A stretch of 64,000 nt of DNA from JBFKQC01 sp041627895 (lineage in GTDB: Bacteria; Pseudomonadota; Alphaproteobacteria; Rhodobacterales; Rhodobacteraceae): contig JBFKQC010000002.1 in the NCBI GenBank assembly GCA_041627895.1, positions 1 to 64,000 on the forward strand, in the 5' to 3' direction. The notes under the pieces were generated by a model that was not told the DNA's origin, made no database searches, and was given only the letters and a program-made list of their open reading frames with translations. Below, in pieces: positions 32,723 through 41,264 of the stretch. How positions within the stretch are numbered: the first letter of the stretch is position 1; every line of letters starts with the position of its first letter. The position numbers were made by a program, and so were the translations under genes.

Positions 32723-34771
32723 GTGACACCGGCCGGTCCAGACCACAGCCAGGAAAAGCCGCCCCCCCGGCGGCTTTTCGTCTATAACGGCGGCTTCCTG
32801 ACCCAGCGCCGGGTGCGGCGCATCCTCGAGTTGTCCGGATGGGACATCCGGCTCGGCGCGCCCGCCGAGGGCGACTGGGTCGGCGTCTGGGGCCGCTCGC
32901 CGACCTCGCCCCGCGGCGAAGGCGTGGCGGCACGCCGCGGCGCGCCGGTCCTGCGCGTCGAGGACGCGCTGCTGCGCTCGGTCCATCCCGGCCGTGCGGG
33001 CAGCCCGCCGATCGGCCTGCATCTCGACCGGACCGGCGTGCATTTCGACGCCTCGGCACCCTCGGACCTGGAAACGCTCTGCGCCACGCATCCGCTGGAC
33101 GACACCGCGCTTCTGGACCGCGCCCGCGCCGCCATCGCGTGGCTGCGCGATGCGCATCTGTCGAAATACAACTCCTTCGACCCCGCCCTGCCGGTGCCCG
33201 AGGCGCCCTATGTGCTGGTGATCGACCAGACCCGCGGCGATGCCTCGATCGTGCATGGCGGCGCCAACGAGGCCAGCTTTCGCGAAATGCTCTACTGGGC
33301 GCAGGAGGAAAACCCGGGCGCCCGCATCGTGATCAAGACCCACCCCGAAACCGCGCTGGGCCACCGTCCGGGGCATTTCGGCCCCGGGGACGCGACCGGA
33401 AACCTTTCGCTTCTCGCTGATCCGGTCAGCCCCTGGACGCTGTTCGAGGGCGCCACGGCGGTCTATACCGTCACGTCCGGACTGGGCTTCGAGGCGATCT
33501 TCGCGGGGCACCGGCCGCGGGTCTTCGGCCAGCCGTTCTATGCCGGCTGGAACCTCACCGACGACCGCTTTCCGGTCGCGCGGCGCAAGCGCAGGCTGAC
33601 CCGCGCGCAGCTTTTCGCCGCCGCGATGATCCTCTACCCGACCTGGTACGACCCGTATCGCGACCGGCTTTGCGAACTCGAGGACGCGATCGCCGCGCTC
33701 GAGGCGCAGGCCCGCGCGTGGCGCGCCGACCGGCGGGGCTATGTCGCCACCGGCATGCGGCTCTGGAAACGCGGGCCGCTGCAACGGGTGTTCGGCGCCG
33801 AGCGGCGGGTGATCTTCCAGCGCGACCCGGCCCGCGCGGTGGCGCGCGCGCGCAGGACCGGGCGCGACCTGATGGTCTGGGCCGGACGCGAGACGCCCGC
33901 ACTGGCCGCGCCCGATGTCCGGCTGGTCCGCGTCGAGGACGGATTCCTTCGCTCGCGCGGGCTCGGCGCCGACCTGGTGCCGCCGCTGTCGCTGGTCACC
34001 GACGATCTGGGCATCTACTACGACCCGACGCGCGAAAGCCGCCTGGAGCGGTTGATCGCCGAGGCCGCGGCGCTGGACCCGCTGCGGCTGCGCCGCGCCG
34101 CGGCGCTGATCGCCGCGCTGACCCGTGCGCGGCTGTCCAAGTACAACCTCGGCCGCCGCCCGCTGCCCGACCTGCCCGCGGGGCACCGGGTGCTGGTTCC
34201 GGGACAGGTCGAGGACGACGCCTCGATCCTGAAGGGCTGCGACGAGGTGCGCGGCAACCGCGCGCTCCTGCAGGCGGCGCGGGCGGCGCATCCGGGCGCC
34301 GCGATCCTCTACAAGCCGCACCCCGACGTCGAGGCCGGGCTGCGTTCCGGCGCGCTCGGGCCGGAGGAAACCGCCGCCGCCGACATGGTGCTGCCGGGCG
34401 CCGATCCGGTGGCGCTGATCGAGGCCTGCGACGAGGTCTGGACGATGACCTCGCTGCTGGGTTTCGAGGCGCTGTTGCGCGGCAAGCCGGTGACCTGCCT
34501 CGGCACGCCGTTCTATGCCGGCTGGGGCCTGACCCGGGATCTCGGCCGCGTGCCGGCGCGCCGCGCCGCACGGCCGGGCCTGGCCGCGCTGGTCCATGCC
34601 GCGCTGATCGCCTATCCACGCTATTTCGACCCGGTGACGTCGCTGCCCTGCCCCGTCGAGGTGGTGGTCGACCGGCTGCAATCCGGCAGACTGCCGCGGC
34701 CCGGCCCGGCGAACCGGGCATTGGCGAAACTGCAAGGCATCTTCGCCAGCTACGCCTGGGTCTGGCGCTGA
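32723..34771 (+). CDS. kpsC: Capsule polysaccharide biosynthesis protein KpsC
   Basis: This 682-residue protein is a two-module KpsC-type beta-Kdo glycosyltransferase. The halves are duplicates: LRVEDALLRSVHPG and VRVEDGFLRSRGLG, AHLSKYNSF and ARLSKYNLG, RGDASIVHGG and EDDASILKGC, IKTHPE and YKPHPD. Such dual enzymes add alternating Kdo linkages to the lipid primer. The start used is GTG at 32723, 8 bp after the exporter stop, with a weak ribosome site. A terminator-like hairpin lies within the first 20 codons, which is odd. It ends 21 bp before the left end of the integrated element. Confidence 0.87.
   Translation: MTPAGPDHSQEKPPPRRLFVYNGGFLTQRRVRRILELSGWDIRLGAPAEGDWVGVWGRSPTSPRGEGVAARRGAPVLRVEDALLRSVHPGRAGSPPIGLHLDRTGVHFDASAPSDLETLCATHPLDDTALLDRARAAIAWLRDAHLSKYNSFDPALPVPEAPYVLVIDQTRGDASIVHGGANEASFREMLYWAQEENPGARIVIKTHPETALGHRPGHFGPGDATGNLSLLADPVSPWTLFEGATAVYTVTSGLGFEAIFAGHRPRVFGQPFYAGWNLTDDRFPVARRKRRLTRAQLFAAAMILYPTWYDPYRDRLCELEDAIAALEAQARAWRADRRGYVATGMRLWKRGPLQRVFGAERRVIFQRDPARAVARARRTGRDLMVWAGRETPALAAPDVRLVRVEDGFLRSRGLGADLVPPLSLVTDDLGIYYDPTRESRLERLIAEAAALDPLRLRRAAALIAALTRARLSKYNLGRRPLPDLPAGHRVLVPGQVEDDASILKGCDEVRGNRALLQAARAAHPGAAILYKPHPDVEAGLRSGALGPEETAAADMVLPGADPVALIEACDEVWTMTSLLGFEALLRGKPVTCLGTPFYAGWGLTRDLGRVPARRAARPGLAALVHAALIAYPRYFDPVTSLPCPVEVVVDRLQSGRLPRPGPANRALAKLQGIFASYAWVWR
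32754..32778 (+). terminator. Terminator-like hairpin inside the start of kpsC
   Basis: AAAAGCCGCC (32754-32763), five C bases and GGCGGCTTTT (32769-32778) form a perfect 10-bp stem ending in a T run, the shape of an intrinsic terminator. It lies 40 bp after the exporter stop and 31 bp after the GTG of kpsC, thus inside coding sequence. It may attenuate kpsC transcription when translation initiates poorly. Confidence 0.6.
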
Positions 34772-34792
34772 TGCAAGGGCCGGCACGGTACT

Positions 34793-34845
34793 TGGTGCGG
34801 GTGGAGGGACTCGAACCCCCACGCCTTGCGGCGCCAGAACCTAAA
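34793..34845. repeat. attL: displaced 3' end of tRNA-Leu
   Basis: These 53 bp are identical to 45063-45115, the 3' portion of the intact tRNA-Leu gene including CCA, T-arm, variable arm and part of the anticodon arm. The match stops at both edges. This is the original chromosomal 3' end, pushed away when the element inserted and restored the tRNA with its own copy. Confidence 0.95.
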
Positions 34846-34885
34846 ATTCGCGAAAAATCCGGAAAATCATCCGGTTAGCTGTTTT

Positions 34886-34928
34886 GTTTCGCAGGACAAA
34901 CCGGAAACGAACCGTGAAACTGCGAAAC
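34886..34928. promoter_or_regulatory. Candidate integrase arm sites, left end
   Basis: GTTTCGCA (34886-34893) and its inverse TGCGAAAC (34921-34928) lie just inside attL. The same octamer occurs twice at the right end (44981 and 44993). Paired short repeats at both ends of an element are what arm-type binding sites of tyrosine integrases look like. Confidence 0.45.
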
Positions 34929-34942
34929 CCCAACGCTCGACA

Positions 34943-35170
34943 ATGTCTCGCTTCGCCAAGCCGGCCCACAAGTCGGCAGCGCGGATGCTGGGTTACGCAC
35001 TGACCCTCAACGACTTCGACACATGGGCGGGGCTGGCGCTGGTGCTGCGGGCGCGGCTGGACACGACCGAGCGGGCAGCCCTGGCCTACATGGCGCTTCG
35101 TAGCTTGGACGAAGCCGACGCGATAGCGACTTCCGAAGCGGCGCTTGCAGAGTTTCGGAGGTTGGCGTGA
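34943..35170 (+). CDS. Small island protein, unknown function
   Basis: This 75-residue protein (MSRFAKPAHKSAARMLGY...) is mostly helical and ends AALAEFRRLA. Its stop overlaps the start of the helicase gene (TGATG), so the two are translationally coupled, which favours a replication-related role such as a helicase loader or regulator. That is inference from position only. I do not recognise a domain. Confidence 0.6.
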   Translation: MSRFAKPAHKSAARMLGYALTLNDFDTWAGLALVLRARLDTTERAALAYMALRSLDEADAIATSEAALAEFRRLA

Positions 35171-36498
35171 TGGCTGACGGCACCTTTGACGATTGGGTGG
35201 AGGCCGGTTGTCCGCCGGACCAAGAGCCGAGAAAGGCACCGCGCCGCACGATCCTTCGCGCCGGTGATCGAGCTTGGAGCACGCGTGAGCGAAATAACGG
35301 GACGGTTGTCCGCATCGACGAAAGGGGCCTTTGGTTTCGCGGCGACGGCTTTCCCGAGGACTCTTGCACGCTCCATTTCGCGGAGCATCTGCGGTCGCCT
35401 GTCTCTTCTGTGAAAGAGCCTCAGAGTAATCGGGAGTCGCGGTTCTACAGCGCGGCATCGCTCAAGGGAAAGCCCGTCCCGCCCCGGCAATGGCTGGTGC
35501 ACGGGCTGGTGCCCCAAAAGACCGTCACGCTTTTCAGCGGCGACGGGGGCACCGGCAAGAGCCTCTTGGCGCTGCAACTGGCGGTCGCGGTCACGGCGCA
35601 AACGGCCTGGATCGGCAGGACGGCGGACACCGGGCGCGTGATCTTCCTGAGTGCCGAGGATGACTACGACGAATTGCACCGGCGGCTTGATGACATTCTG
35701 ACGGCTGAGGGCCGGGACTATGACGATCTGTCGGGCCTAACCCTGCGGTCGCTAGCGGGCGAGGATGCGCTCTTGGCGGTCGAGACGCAAATCGCCCTGA
35801 TGCAATCTGCGCTGTTCGAGGAACTGGACAAGCGGGCGGCTGAGGAAGCCCCGGCCCTGATCGTGATCGACACCCTGGCGGACGTATATCCCGCCAATGA
35901 GAACGACCGGGCCAAGGTGCGGCAATTCGTGAACATCCTGCGCGGTCTGGCGATCAAGCGGAAATGCGCGGTCCTGTTGCTGGGGCACCCGTCCCTGACC
36001 GGCCTCAATAGCGGCACGGGAACGTCAGGATCGACGGCATGGAACAACTCTGTCCGGTCGCGGCTCTACCTGTCGCGGATCACCGACGACGGCTTTGAGC
36101 CTGACCCTGACGCGCGGGTGCTGTCCACCAAGAAAGCCAACTATGGGCGCACGGGTGGCGAGATCAACCTCAATTGGGAAGCCGGTGTATTCGTCGCTGA
36201 GGCGCAGCCCACGGGGCTTGATGCGCTGGCGGCAGGGGCCAAGGGCGAGCGGGTTTTCCTCAAGCTGCTGGACACCCTGACGGCGCAAGGTCGCTACGTC
36301 TCTGCCAGCCCCGGCCCGACATACGCCCCGACGCAATTCGCCAGCCACCCCGAGGCTGAGGGCTGCACAAAGCGGGCGCTCAAGAGCGCGATGGATGCGC
36401 TTTTCGGACGTGGCGAGATCGTCATCGCCAGCCACGGCAGCGGCGCGAAAGCCCGCTCACACATTGCCAGAAAGGGGGCCGATCATGGTCAAGAGTAA
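35170..36498 (+). CDS. RepA-like RecA-fold ATPase (island replication helicase)
   Basis: This 442-residue protein has a basic N-terminal region, then a RecA/RepA-type ATPase domain (about 105-330) with Walker A GDGGTGKS (124-131) and Walker B ALIVIDT (229-235). SAEDDYDELHRRL follows the second strand and LLLGHPSLTGLNSG lies in the sensor region. The C-terminal 100 residues look like a winged helix (TQFASHPEAEGCTKRALKSA). RepA-type hexameric helicases start plasmid and island replication. The repeat array right after it is a candidate origin. Confidence 0.8.
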   Translation: MADGTFDDWVEAGCPPDQEPRKAPRRTILRAGDRAWSTRERNNGTVVRIDERGLWFRGDGFPEDSCTLHFAEHLRSPVSSVKEPQSNRESRFYSAASLKGKPVPPRQWLVHGLVPQKTVTLFSGDGGTGKSLLALQLAVAVTAQTAWIGRTADTGRVIFLSAEDDYDELHRRLDDILTAEGRDYDDLSGLTLRSLAGEDALLAVETQIALMQSALFEELDKRAAEEAPALIVIDTLADVYPANENDRAKVRQFVNILRGLAIKRKCAVLLLGHPSLTGLNSGTGTSGSTAWNNSVRSRLYLSRITDDGFEPDPDARVLSTKKANYGRTGGEINLNWEAGVFVAEAQPTGLDALAAGAKGERVFLKLLDTLTAQGRYVSASPGPTYAPTQFASHPEAEGCTKRALKSAMDALFGRGEIVIASHGSGAKARSHIARKGADHGQE

Positions 36499-36500
36499 GG

Positions 36501-36607
36501 GTGCAACCCCCGGTGCAATACTGAGTGCAACCCCCGGTGCAACCCCCCGCCAACGCCCGGTCAACGGGGGTGCGACACATACCCCTTATACCCCGAGCGT
36601 TGCACCC
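36501..36607. repeat. Iteron-like array next to the helicase gene
   Basis: GTGCAA begins at 36501, 36513, 36525 and 36537, an exact 12-bp period; three units read GTGCAACCCCC and one GTGCAATACTGA. After a segment holding CACATACCCCTTATA there is an inverted copy TTGCACCC at 36600-36607. Direct iterons on one side and an inverted copy on the other, immediately downstream of a replication helicase, resemble the replication origins of phage satellites. The repeats could instead encode a four-residue repeat (GATP) in a possible ORF starting at 36485. Confidence 0.6.
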
Positions 36608-36757
36608 GCCCTTGGCGGCTGGGTGCGCGCCGCAAATGGCGGGCGGCATCTGGTCCCAATGCCCGACTTCTGGGAGAGGGGCGTGTACGCGGAGCGGGGT
36701 TTTCCGTTCGCGCTTCGCTCGAAAGGCCACGAAATCCCCGCAAAAACGAAAAGAGCG

Positions 36758-37267
36758 CTACCGTTTGCAGATCGCGTTGAAGTCTTCTTCAAGGCAACTT
36801 GTGCTGCACACTTCACAGAATTCAGCGCACAACTCCTTAATTCTCTCAGCGGATTCAAGTTGGCATATCAATTGCATTCTGCTGACGTGCGACGAAAAGG
36901 CCAAAAGACTGGAAACAGTAACGGACGGCTGTCTATCGCAAGCCTCTCTCAAAGTATTAACTTCCGGAAAAAAATAACTAAAAAGCGGAGACATCGGCTC
37001 GCCAGTAATCGCGCCTTGAGATGCGTTATTCCAGCCCTCAATATAGGAGAGCGCAGCGACAATTTTCTGCCTCATTTGGCTTGCTTGTGGCAAATCATCA
37101 AGCGCTCCAACCCCAGCCGCATCAAGGACAACAAAAAAGTCTTTGCAAGGGGCATCGCTAACCAGTGCCAACCGCTCTCTGTCAATGAAGGATTCTTGGG
37201 AACGCGCTTGATCCGCTTGGAACTGCGCCAGAGCCAAGAACGATATCACCGAAATCAAGCCTCTCAT
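36758..37267 (-). CDS. Reversed secreted protein, possible cargo gene
   Basis: This 169-residue protein is encoded against the direction of all its neighbours. It has a signal peptide (MRGLISVISFLALAQFQADQ, cleavage near ARSQ). AAAGGAGGTGA ends 5 bases before the ATG at 37267, a near-perfect ribosome site. The mature part has seven cysteines in pairs (CKDFF, EACDRQ, LICQLE, LCAEFCEVCSTSC) suggesting disulfides in the periplasm. The DNA is much more AT-rich than the chromosome. I do not recognise the family; small cysteine-rich periplasmic proteins include Tai4/Rap1a-like immunity proteins, but this is only a resemblance of type. Confidence 0.7.
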   Translation of the reverse strand: MRGLISVISFLALAQFQADQARSQESFIDRERLALVSDAPCKDFFVVLDAAGVGALDDLPQASQMRQKIVAALSYIEGWNNASQGAITGEPMSPLFSYFFPEVNTLREACDRQPSVTVSSLLAFSSHVSRMQLICQLESAERIKELCAEFCEVCSTSCLEEDFNAICKR

Positions 37268-37296
37268 TCTCGTCACCTCCTTTGCGAGACGTTCAC

Positions 37297-38811
37297 ATGA
37301 AGGCATCCACCCTCGCAATCCGTTTTCTCGAAACTCTGCGCATCCCGGAGGGACCGCGCGCGGGCGAACAGATCAAGCTGGCACCCTTCCAAAAGCAATT
37401 CGTCAAGGGTGCCTTGGCCGATGGTTTCAACGTCGCGGTGCTGTCGATCGGCAGGGGCAACGCCAAGACGGCGCTTTCGGCGGGCATCGCGCTTGGCGCG
37501 GTCATGGGCAAATGGGACCGGCAACCCCGGCGCGAGATCGTCATAGCCGCGCGAACGCGGGATCAAGGGCGCATCGCCTTTGACTTCGCGGTGGGTTTCA
37601 TGCGGTCGCTGTCCGAGGATGAGCAAGCCTTGTTCAAGGTCAGATCGTCGCCGCGGCTGGAAATCGAATACACCGGCGACGGCGGCGGGCACGTGATCCG
37701 GGTCATCGCGGCGGATGGCAAGTCGGCTCTGGGCGGCGCTCCGACGCTGGTCCTGATGGACGAACGGGGCCATTGGGAAGCGGAAAAGGGCAACGCGCTT
37801 GAACACGCGCTGTTGTCGGGCATCGGCAAGCGGGGCGGTCGGGCGCTGATCATCTCCACGTCTGCGGCGGATGACGCGCATCCGTTCTCTGTCTGGATAG
37901 ATCAGGATCAACCCGGTGTTTACCGGCAGGAACACCGACCCGCGCCGGGGCTTCCCGCCGATGATCTGATATCGCTGAAAGAGGCAAACCCCGGCGCGGC
38001 TTACGGCATCGGCTCAAGCCTCGAATGGCTGCAAGCACAGGCGCGGCGCGCGGTGGCGCGAGGCGGTTCCACCCTGACCGCGTTCCGGCTCTATAACCGG
38101 AATGAGCGTGTCAGCGGCGAAACCCGCGACCTGCTGTTGACGGTCGATGAATGGCTGGCCTGCGAGACGGCGAACCTGCCACCCCGGCAAGGTCAGGTGG
38201 TCATCGGGATCGACCTGGGCGGCTCTGCCAGCATGACGGCGGCGGCGTTCTATTGGCCCGAGACGGGGCGGCTTGAGGCTCTGGGCACCTTCCCGTCAAA
38301 GCCGTCCCTGCTGGACCGTGGCCGGAATGACGGCGTGTCCGGGCGCTACGTCGAAATGCAGGACCGGGGCGAGTTGTCCACTCTGGGGGATCAGACGGTT
38401 CCCGTCGCGCCTTGGCTGATCGAGGTGATGGCCCATACCGAAGGCGAGCCGGTCGCGGCGATCACGGCGGACCGGTACAAGCGAGCCGAACTTGGCGAGG
38501 CAATAGACCGGGCGGGCATCCGGTGCCCGGTTATCTGGCGCGGTCAAGGGTTCCGCGATGGCGGCGAGGATTGCGAGCGGTTCCGGCGCGCGGCCTATGA
38601 CGGCAAAGTGAAAACCGCCCCCTCGCTGCTGTTGCGATCCGCTTTCGGAGATGCGGTCACGCTGCGCGATCCGGCGAATAACCTGAAATTGGCAAAGGCG
38701 CGGTCCACTGGACGGATCGACGCGGCGGCAGCAACCGTTCTGGCCGTGGCGCAAGGCGCGCGGATGACCGGACGGGCCGACAAAGACCGGAGGGTCGCAG
38801 TATGGGTCTGA
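37297..38811 (+). CDS. Phage terminase large subunit (HK97-type TerL)
   Basis: This 504-residue protein is the packaging motor. The ATPase half has GRGNAKT (52-58) as Walker A and LVLMDE (151-156) as Walker B; the nuclease half starts with VVIGIDLGGSASMTAAAF with D306 as a metal ligand. Its start lies 29 bp from the start of the reversed gene at 37267, so its promoter must lie inside that gene or further upstream. No small terminase is recognisable before it. Confidence 0.9.
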   Translation: MKASTLAIRFLETLRIPEGPRAGEQIKLAPFQKQFVKGALADGFNVAVLSIGRGNAKTALSAGIALGAVMGKWDRQPRREIVIAARTRDQGRIAFDFAVGFMRSLSEDEQALFKVRSSPRLEIEYTGDGGGHVIRVIAADGKSALGGAPTLVLMDERGHWEAEKGNALEHALLSGIGKRGGRALIISTSAADDAHPFSVWIDQDQPGVYRQEHRPAPGLPADDLISLKEANPGAAYGIGSSLEWLQAQARRAVARGGSTLTAFRLYNRNERVSGETRDLLLTVDEWLACETANLPPRQGQVVIGIDLGGSASMTAAAFYWPETGRLEALGTFPSKPSLLDRGRNDGVSGRYVEMQDRGELSTLGDQTVPVAPWLIEVMAHTEGEPVAAITADRYKRAELGEAIDRAGIRCPVIWRGQGFRDGGEDCERFRRAAYDGKVKTAPSLLLRSAFGDAVTLRDPANNLKLAKARSTGRIDAAAATVLAVAQGARMTGRADKDRRVAVWV

Positions 38812-39068
38812 CTGTTTCCGATCTTTGTGCGGGTTTCCCCGACCTCTTCGACTACGGGCTGCGTCAGATTGCACACATGGCGCTCGGCGCGGTTGCCAGC
38901 TTATTGCCGAACCCTCTTGCGACGGTTGTGGGCGTTCTGTGGCTTGGCAAGGAACTCGGCGGCGATCTGCCGGGATGCGGCTGGGTGACGACGGTCTGGC
39001 TGGATAGCGCCGCGGATTTGGCATTTGGGGCGGGCGGTTTCATCGCCATGCAACGGTGGCGGCAATGA
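38802..39068 (+). CDS. Small membrane protein of the island
   Basis: This 88-residue protein has a hydrophobic segment (about 24-46) with the pattern QIAHMALGAVASLLP, then WLGKELGGDLPG and a second weaker segment with WLDSAADLAFGAGGF. Spaced H, KE, D and D/AD residues recall small phage-encoded VanZ-like proteins; a holin role cannot be shown. It overlaps terL by 10 bp and the HNH gene by 4 bp (ATGA). Confidence 0.6.
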   Translation: MGLTVSDLCAGFPDLFDYGLRQIAHMALGAVASLLPNPLATVVGVLWLGKELGGDLPGCGWVTTVWLDSAADLAFGAGGFIAMQRWRQ

Positions 39069-39394
39069 GGTATCACCGGCACTCTGCGACGGTCTTACGT
39101 TCCAAACGCTGGCCTGCTCTGCGCTACGCGGCGAAACGGCGGGACGGCTGGGCCTGCGTCCAGTGCGGCGACAAGCACCGGCTGGAAGTCGATCACATCA
39201 AGCCGGTGCGGACGCATCCCGGCTTGGCCTTCGATCTTGGCAATCTGCAAACCCTTTGCGGCGCGTGTCACGCCCGCAAGACACGGCTGGAATGCGGGCA
39301 TCCCTCGCTTTCCCCCGAACGCCAGCAATGGCGCGACCTGGTGCGGGAAACGCACCGCAAACCTACCGAGCAACGAGGAAATCCAAATGCTTGA
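39065..39394 (+). CDS. Phage HNH endonuclease
   Basis: This 109-residue nuclease has zinc cysteines CVQC (31-34) and CGACH (65-69), and the HNH core LEVDHIKPV (40-48) and LGNLQTLC (58-65). HNH proteins next to TerL in HK97-like phages and in capsid-forming islands stimulate DNA cleavage during packaging. It overlaps the membrane protein gene before it and the capsid gene after it. Confidence 0.88.
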   Translation: MRYHRHSATVLRSKRWPALRYAAKRRDGWACVQCGDKHRLEVDHIKPVRTHPGLAFDLGNLQTLCGACHARKTRLECGHPSLSPERQQWRDLVRETHRKPTEQRGNPNA

Positions 39395-40649
39395 GTCTGT
39401 CAAAATCCAACGGCGGCAATCGGAAATCCGCCAAAGCCTTGCGGCGCTTGTCGGCAAGGAAACCCCGTCCGAAGACGAAACCCGGTCGATGGACGATCTG
39501 GACCGGGAATATCGGTCCAACGAGACCCGGTATCGCGCGGCGCTGATTGCCGAGGACACCGAACGACGGGAAGCCGGGGCTGATCTGGAAACCCGGTCCG
39601 ATCGGGAATGGTCGGACCTGATCGGGCGCTTCGAGGTGCGGCAGGTCGCGCTCCTGCTGGACGAGGGACGCCAGCTTGACGGCGCGACAGCGGAAATCGT
39701 CTCGGAACTGCGCTCGCACGGCGGCTATCGCGGCGTCCCGGTTCCGTGGCAGGCGCTGGAACAGCGGGCTGGGGAAACCGTCGCCAGCGGCACACCGGAC
39801 CCGATCACCACGGGGCCGATCATCGACCGGATCTTCGCGCAATCGGCGGCGGCGCGGATGGGCGCGCGGATGATCAACATCGGCACCGGCGAGGCGGAAT
39901 ATCCCGTCACCACGTCCAGCGTGGCGGCGGGCTGGGCGGCTACCGAGACCGGGTCAGTCGCGGGTCCGACCGTCTACGCCACGACCGACCGGCCTCTTGC
40001 GCCGGATCATACCCTCGGCATCACGATGAAGATCACGCGAAAGACGCTCAAGCAATCGGGCGCGGGGTTGGAACAGGCGGTGCGGCGCGACATGAACGGC
40101 TGCATTGCCGAGGCGATGGACACGGCGGTGTTCCTCGGTTCCGGGTCCAGCGGCGAACCGACCGGCATTCTTGCCGGGGCGTCGGGCTGGGGCATTACCG
40201 AGACGGCGGTTGATGCGGCGGCGAGCTGGTCGGCGTTCCGCGCGGCGGTGGTGCGGTTCCTGACAGCGAACGCGGCGAACGGTCCCGGCGCGGTGAACCT
40301 GATGATCCGGCCCGAGGTCTTCGGCGCGATGGACGGAACGCTGATCAGCGGCACGGCGGTCTCGGAATGGGATCGGCTGGTGAAGAACGTCCCGGCGTCC
40401 AATATCGTGATGACGTCGAACGCGCTGGCGGCACCGGCGGGCGGACCGCCGGTCGAAAGCGTGGCGGTACTGACGACCACGGTCGGCGGCGTGTCGCCGA
40501 TCTTCGTCGGCACCTGGGGCGCTATCGACCTGATCCGCGACCCCTACTCGGATGCCACGTCCGGCGGGCTGCGGCTCACGGCGCTGGCGACGATGGACGT
40601 CACGATCAGCCGCACGGCGCAGATCGAAATCCTCACGGGCGTCCAGTGA
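39387..40649 (+). CDS. HK97-family major capsid protein
   Basis: This 420-residue protein starts with a charged helical scaffold-like delta region (about 1-100, rich in E, R and D). The HK97 fold follows: PIIDRIFAQSAAARMGAR, then the E-loop region YPVTTSSVAAGWAATE, LGITMKITRKTLKQS and the glycine-rich VFLGSGSSGEPTGIL. The prohead protease encoded next would remove the N-terminal region. GAGGAA lies before the ATG. Confidence 0.9.
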   Translation: MLESVKIQRRQSEIRQSLAALVGKETPSEDETRSMDDLDREYRSNETRYRAALIAEDTERREAGADLETRSDREWSDLIGRFEVRQVALLLDEGRQLDGATAEIVSELRSHGGYRGVPVPWQALEQRAGETVASGTPDPITTGPIIDRIFAQSAAARMGARMINIGTGEAEYPVTTSSVAAGWAATETGSVAGPTVYATTDRPLAPDHTLGITMKITRKTLKQSGAGLEQAVRRDMNGCIAEAMDTAVFLGSGSSGEPTGILAGASGWGITETAVDAAASWSAFRAAVVRFLTANAANGPGAVNLMIRPEVFGAMDGTLISGTAVSEWDRLVKNVPASNIVMTSNALAAPAGGPPVESVAVLTTTVGGVSPIFVGTWGAIDLIRDPYSDATSGGLRLTALATMDVTISRTAQIEILTGVQ

Positions 40650-41260
40650 TGCTTTGGGGCGGTCACGGCGGCGGGCTGGAACTCCGCAAGCGGGCATCCG
40701 GCGCGATGGCGCTGCATGGCCGCTTCCCATACAACCGGCGCGCGGTCCTGTCCGATGGCGGCAGGACCGGGCGTCCGAAAAAAGAGGTCATCGCTTCACG
40801 GGCGTTTGCCTACCGGGTCGATGATCCGAACGAGGATATTCATTTCCTTGTGGGGCATTCCTACGACCGGCCTCTAGCATCGCGCGGGGCCGGGACACTG
40901 GACATTCGGGATGGTGCCGAGGCGCTTGTGTTCGAGGCGGTTATCGCCCCGGAAATGCAGGCGGTCAGCTACGTGCAGGACTTCCTCGCGGGCTTTGCAG
41001 CGGGGCTGATCATGGGGCTTTCCCCCGGCTTCCGCATTCCGCCGAAACGCGCGGTCGAGGAAGCCGAGACGGTCGAGGAAGAAGACCCCAAGGAAGGCGA
41101 CGCGCTGATCCGCACGGTGCATCACGCGCTGCTCTACGAGGTCTCGGCGGTGACGCGACCGGCCTACACCGATGCGCAGATCGAGGCGCGGAACTGGACG
41201 CCAGCGCCGGAATGGGTCCGTCCGACCCGGCCCGTCCATCCCGTCGCGCGGTGGAGGTGA
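40649..41260 (+). CDS. HK97-family prohead protease
   Basis: This 203-residue serine protease has the family histidine in LVGHSYDRPLASR and the serine in MGLSPGFRIPPK, with the closing VHHALLYEVSAVTRPAYTD. It matures the capsid during assembly. Its ATG overlaps the capsid stop (TGATG). The order capsid then protease is the reverse of most HK97-like phages. Confidence 0.88.
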   Translation: MLWGGHGGGLELRKRASGAMALHGRFPYNRRAVLSDGGRTGRPKKEVIASRAFAYRVDDPNEDIHFLVGHSYDRPLASRGAGTLDIRDGAEALVFEAVIAPEMQAVSYVQDFLAGFAAGLIMGLSPGFRIPPKRAVEEAETVEEEDPKEGDALIRTVHHALLYEVSAVTRPAYTDAQIEARNWTPAPEWVRPTRPVHPVARWR

Positions 41261-41264
41261 CGCA

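Noticed and set aside
32711..34822. 703-residue minus-strand frame opposite kpsC
   Set aside because: Antisense shadow of a two-module KpsC with clear internal duplication on the plus strand.
34793..34845. A second tRNA gene at the left end of the element
   Set aside because: Only the 3' part of tRNA-Leu is present; the acceptor 5' strand and D-arm are missing, so it is an att remnant.
36501..36548. CRISPR array
   Set aside because: Repeats are 12 bp and contiguous without spacers, and no cas gene is present in the window.
36485..37300. Plus-strand frame after the helicase gene (MVKSKGATPGAIL...)
   Set aside because: Its first 80 codons might be a real small gene, but the rest is antisense to the better supported secreted-protein gene, which has a signal peptide and a strong ribosome site. 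The GATP repeats may simply reflect the iterons.
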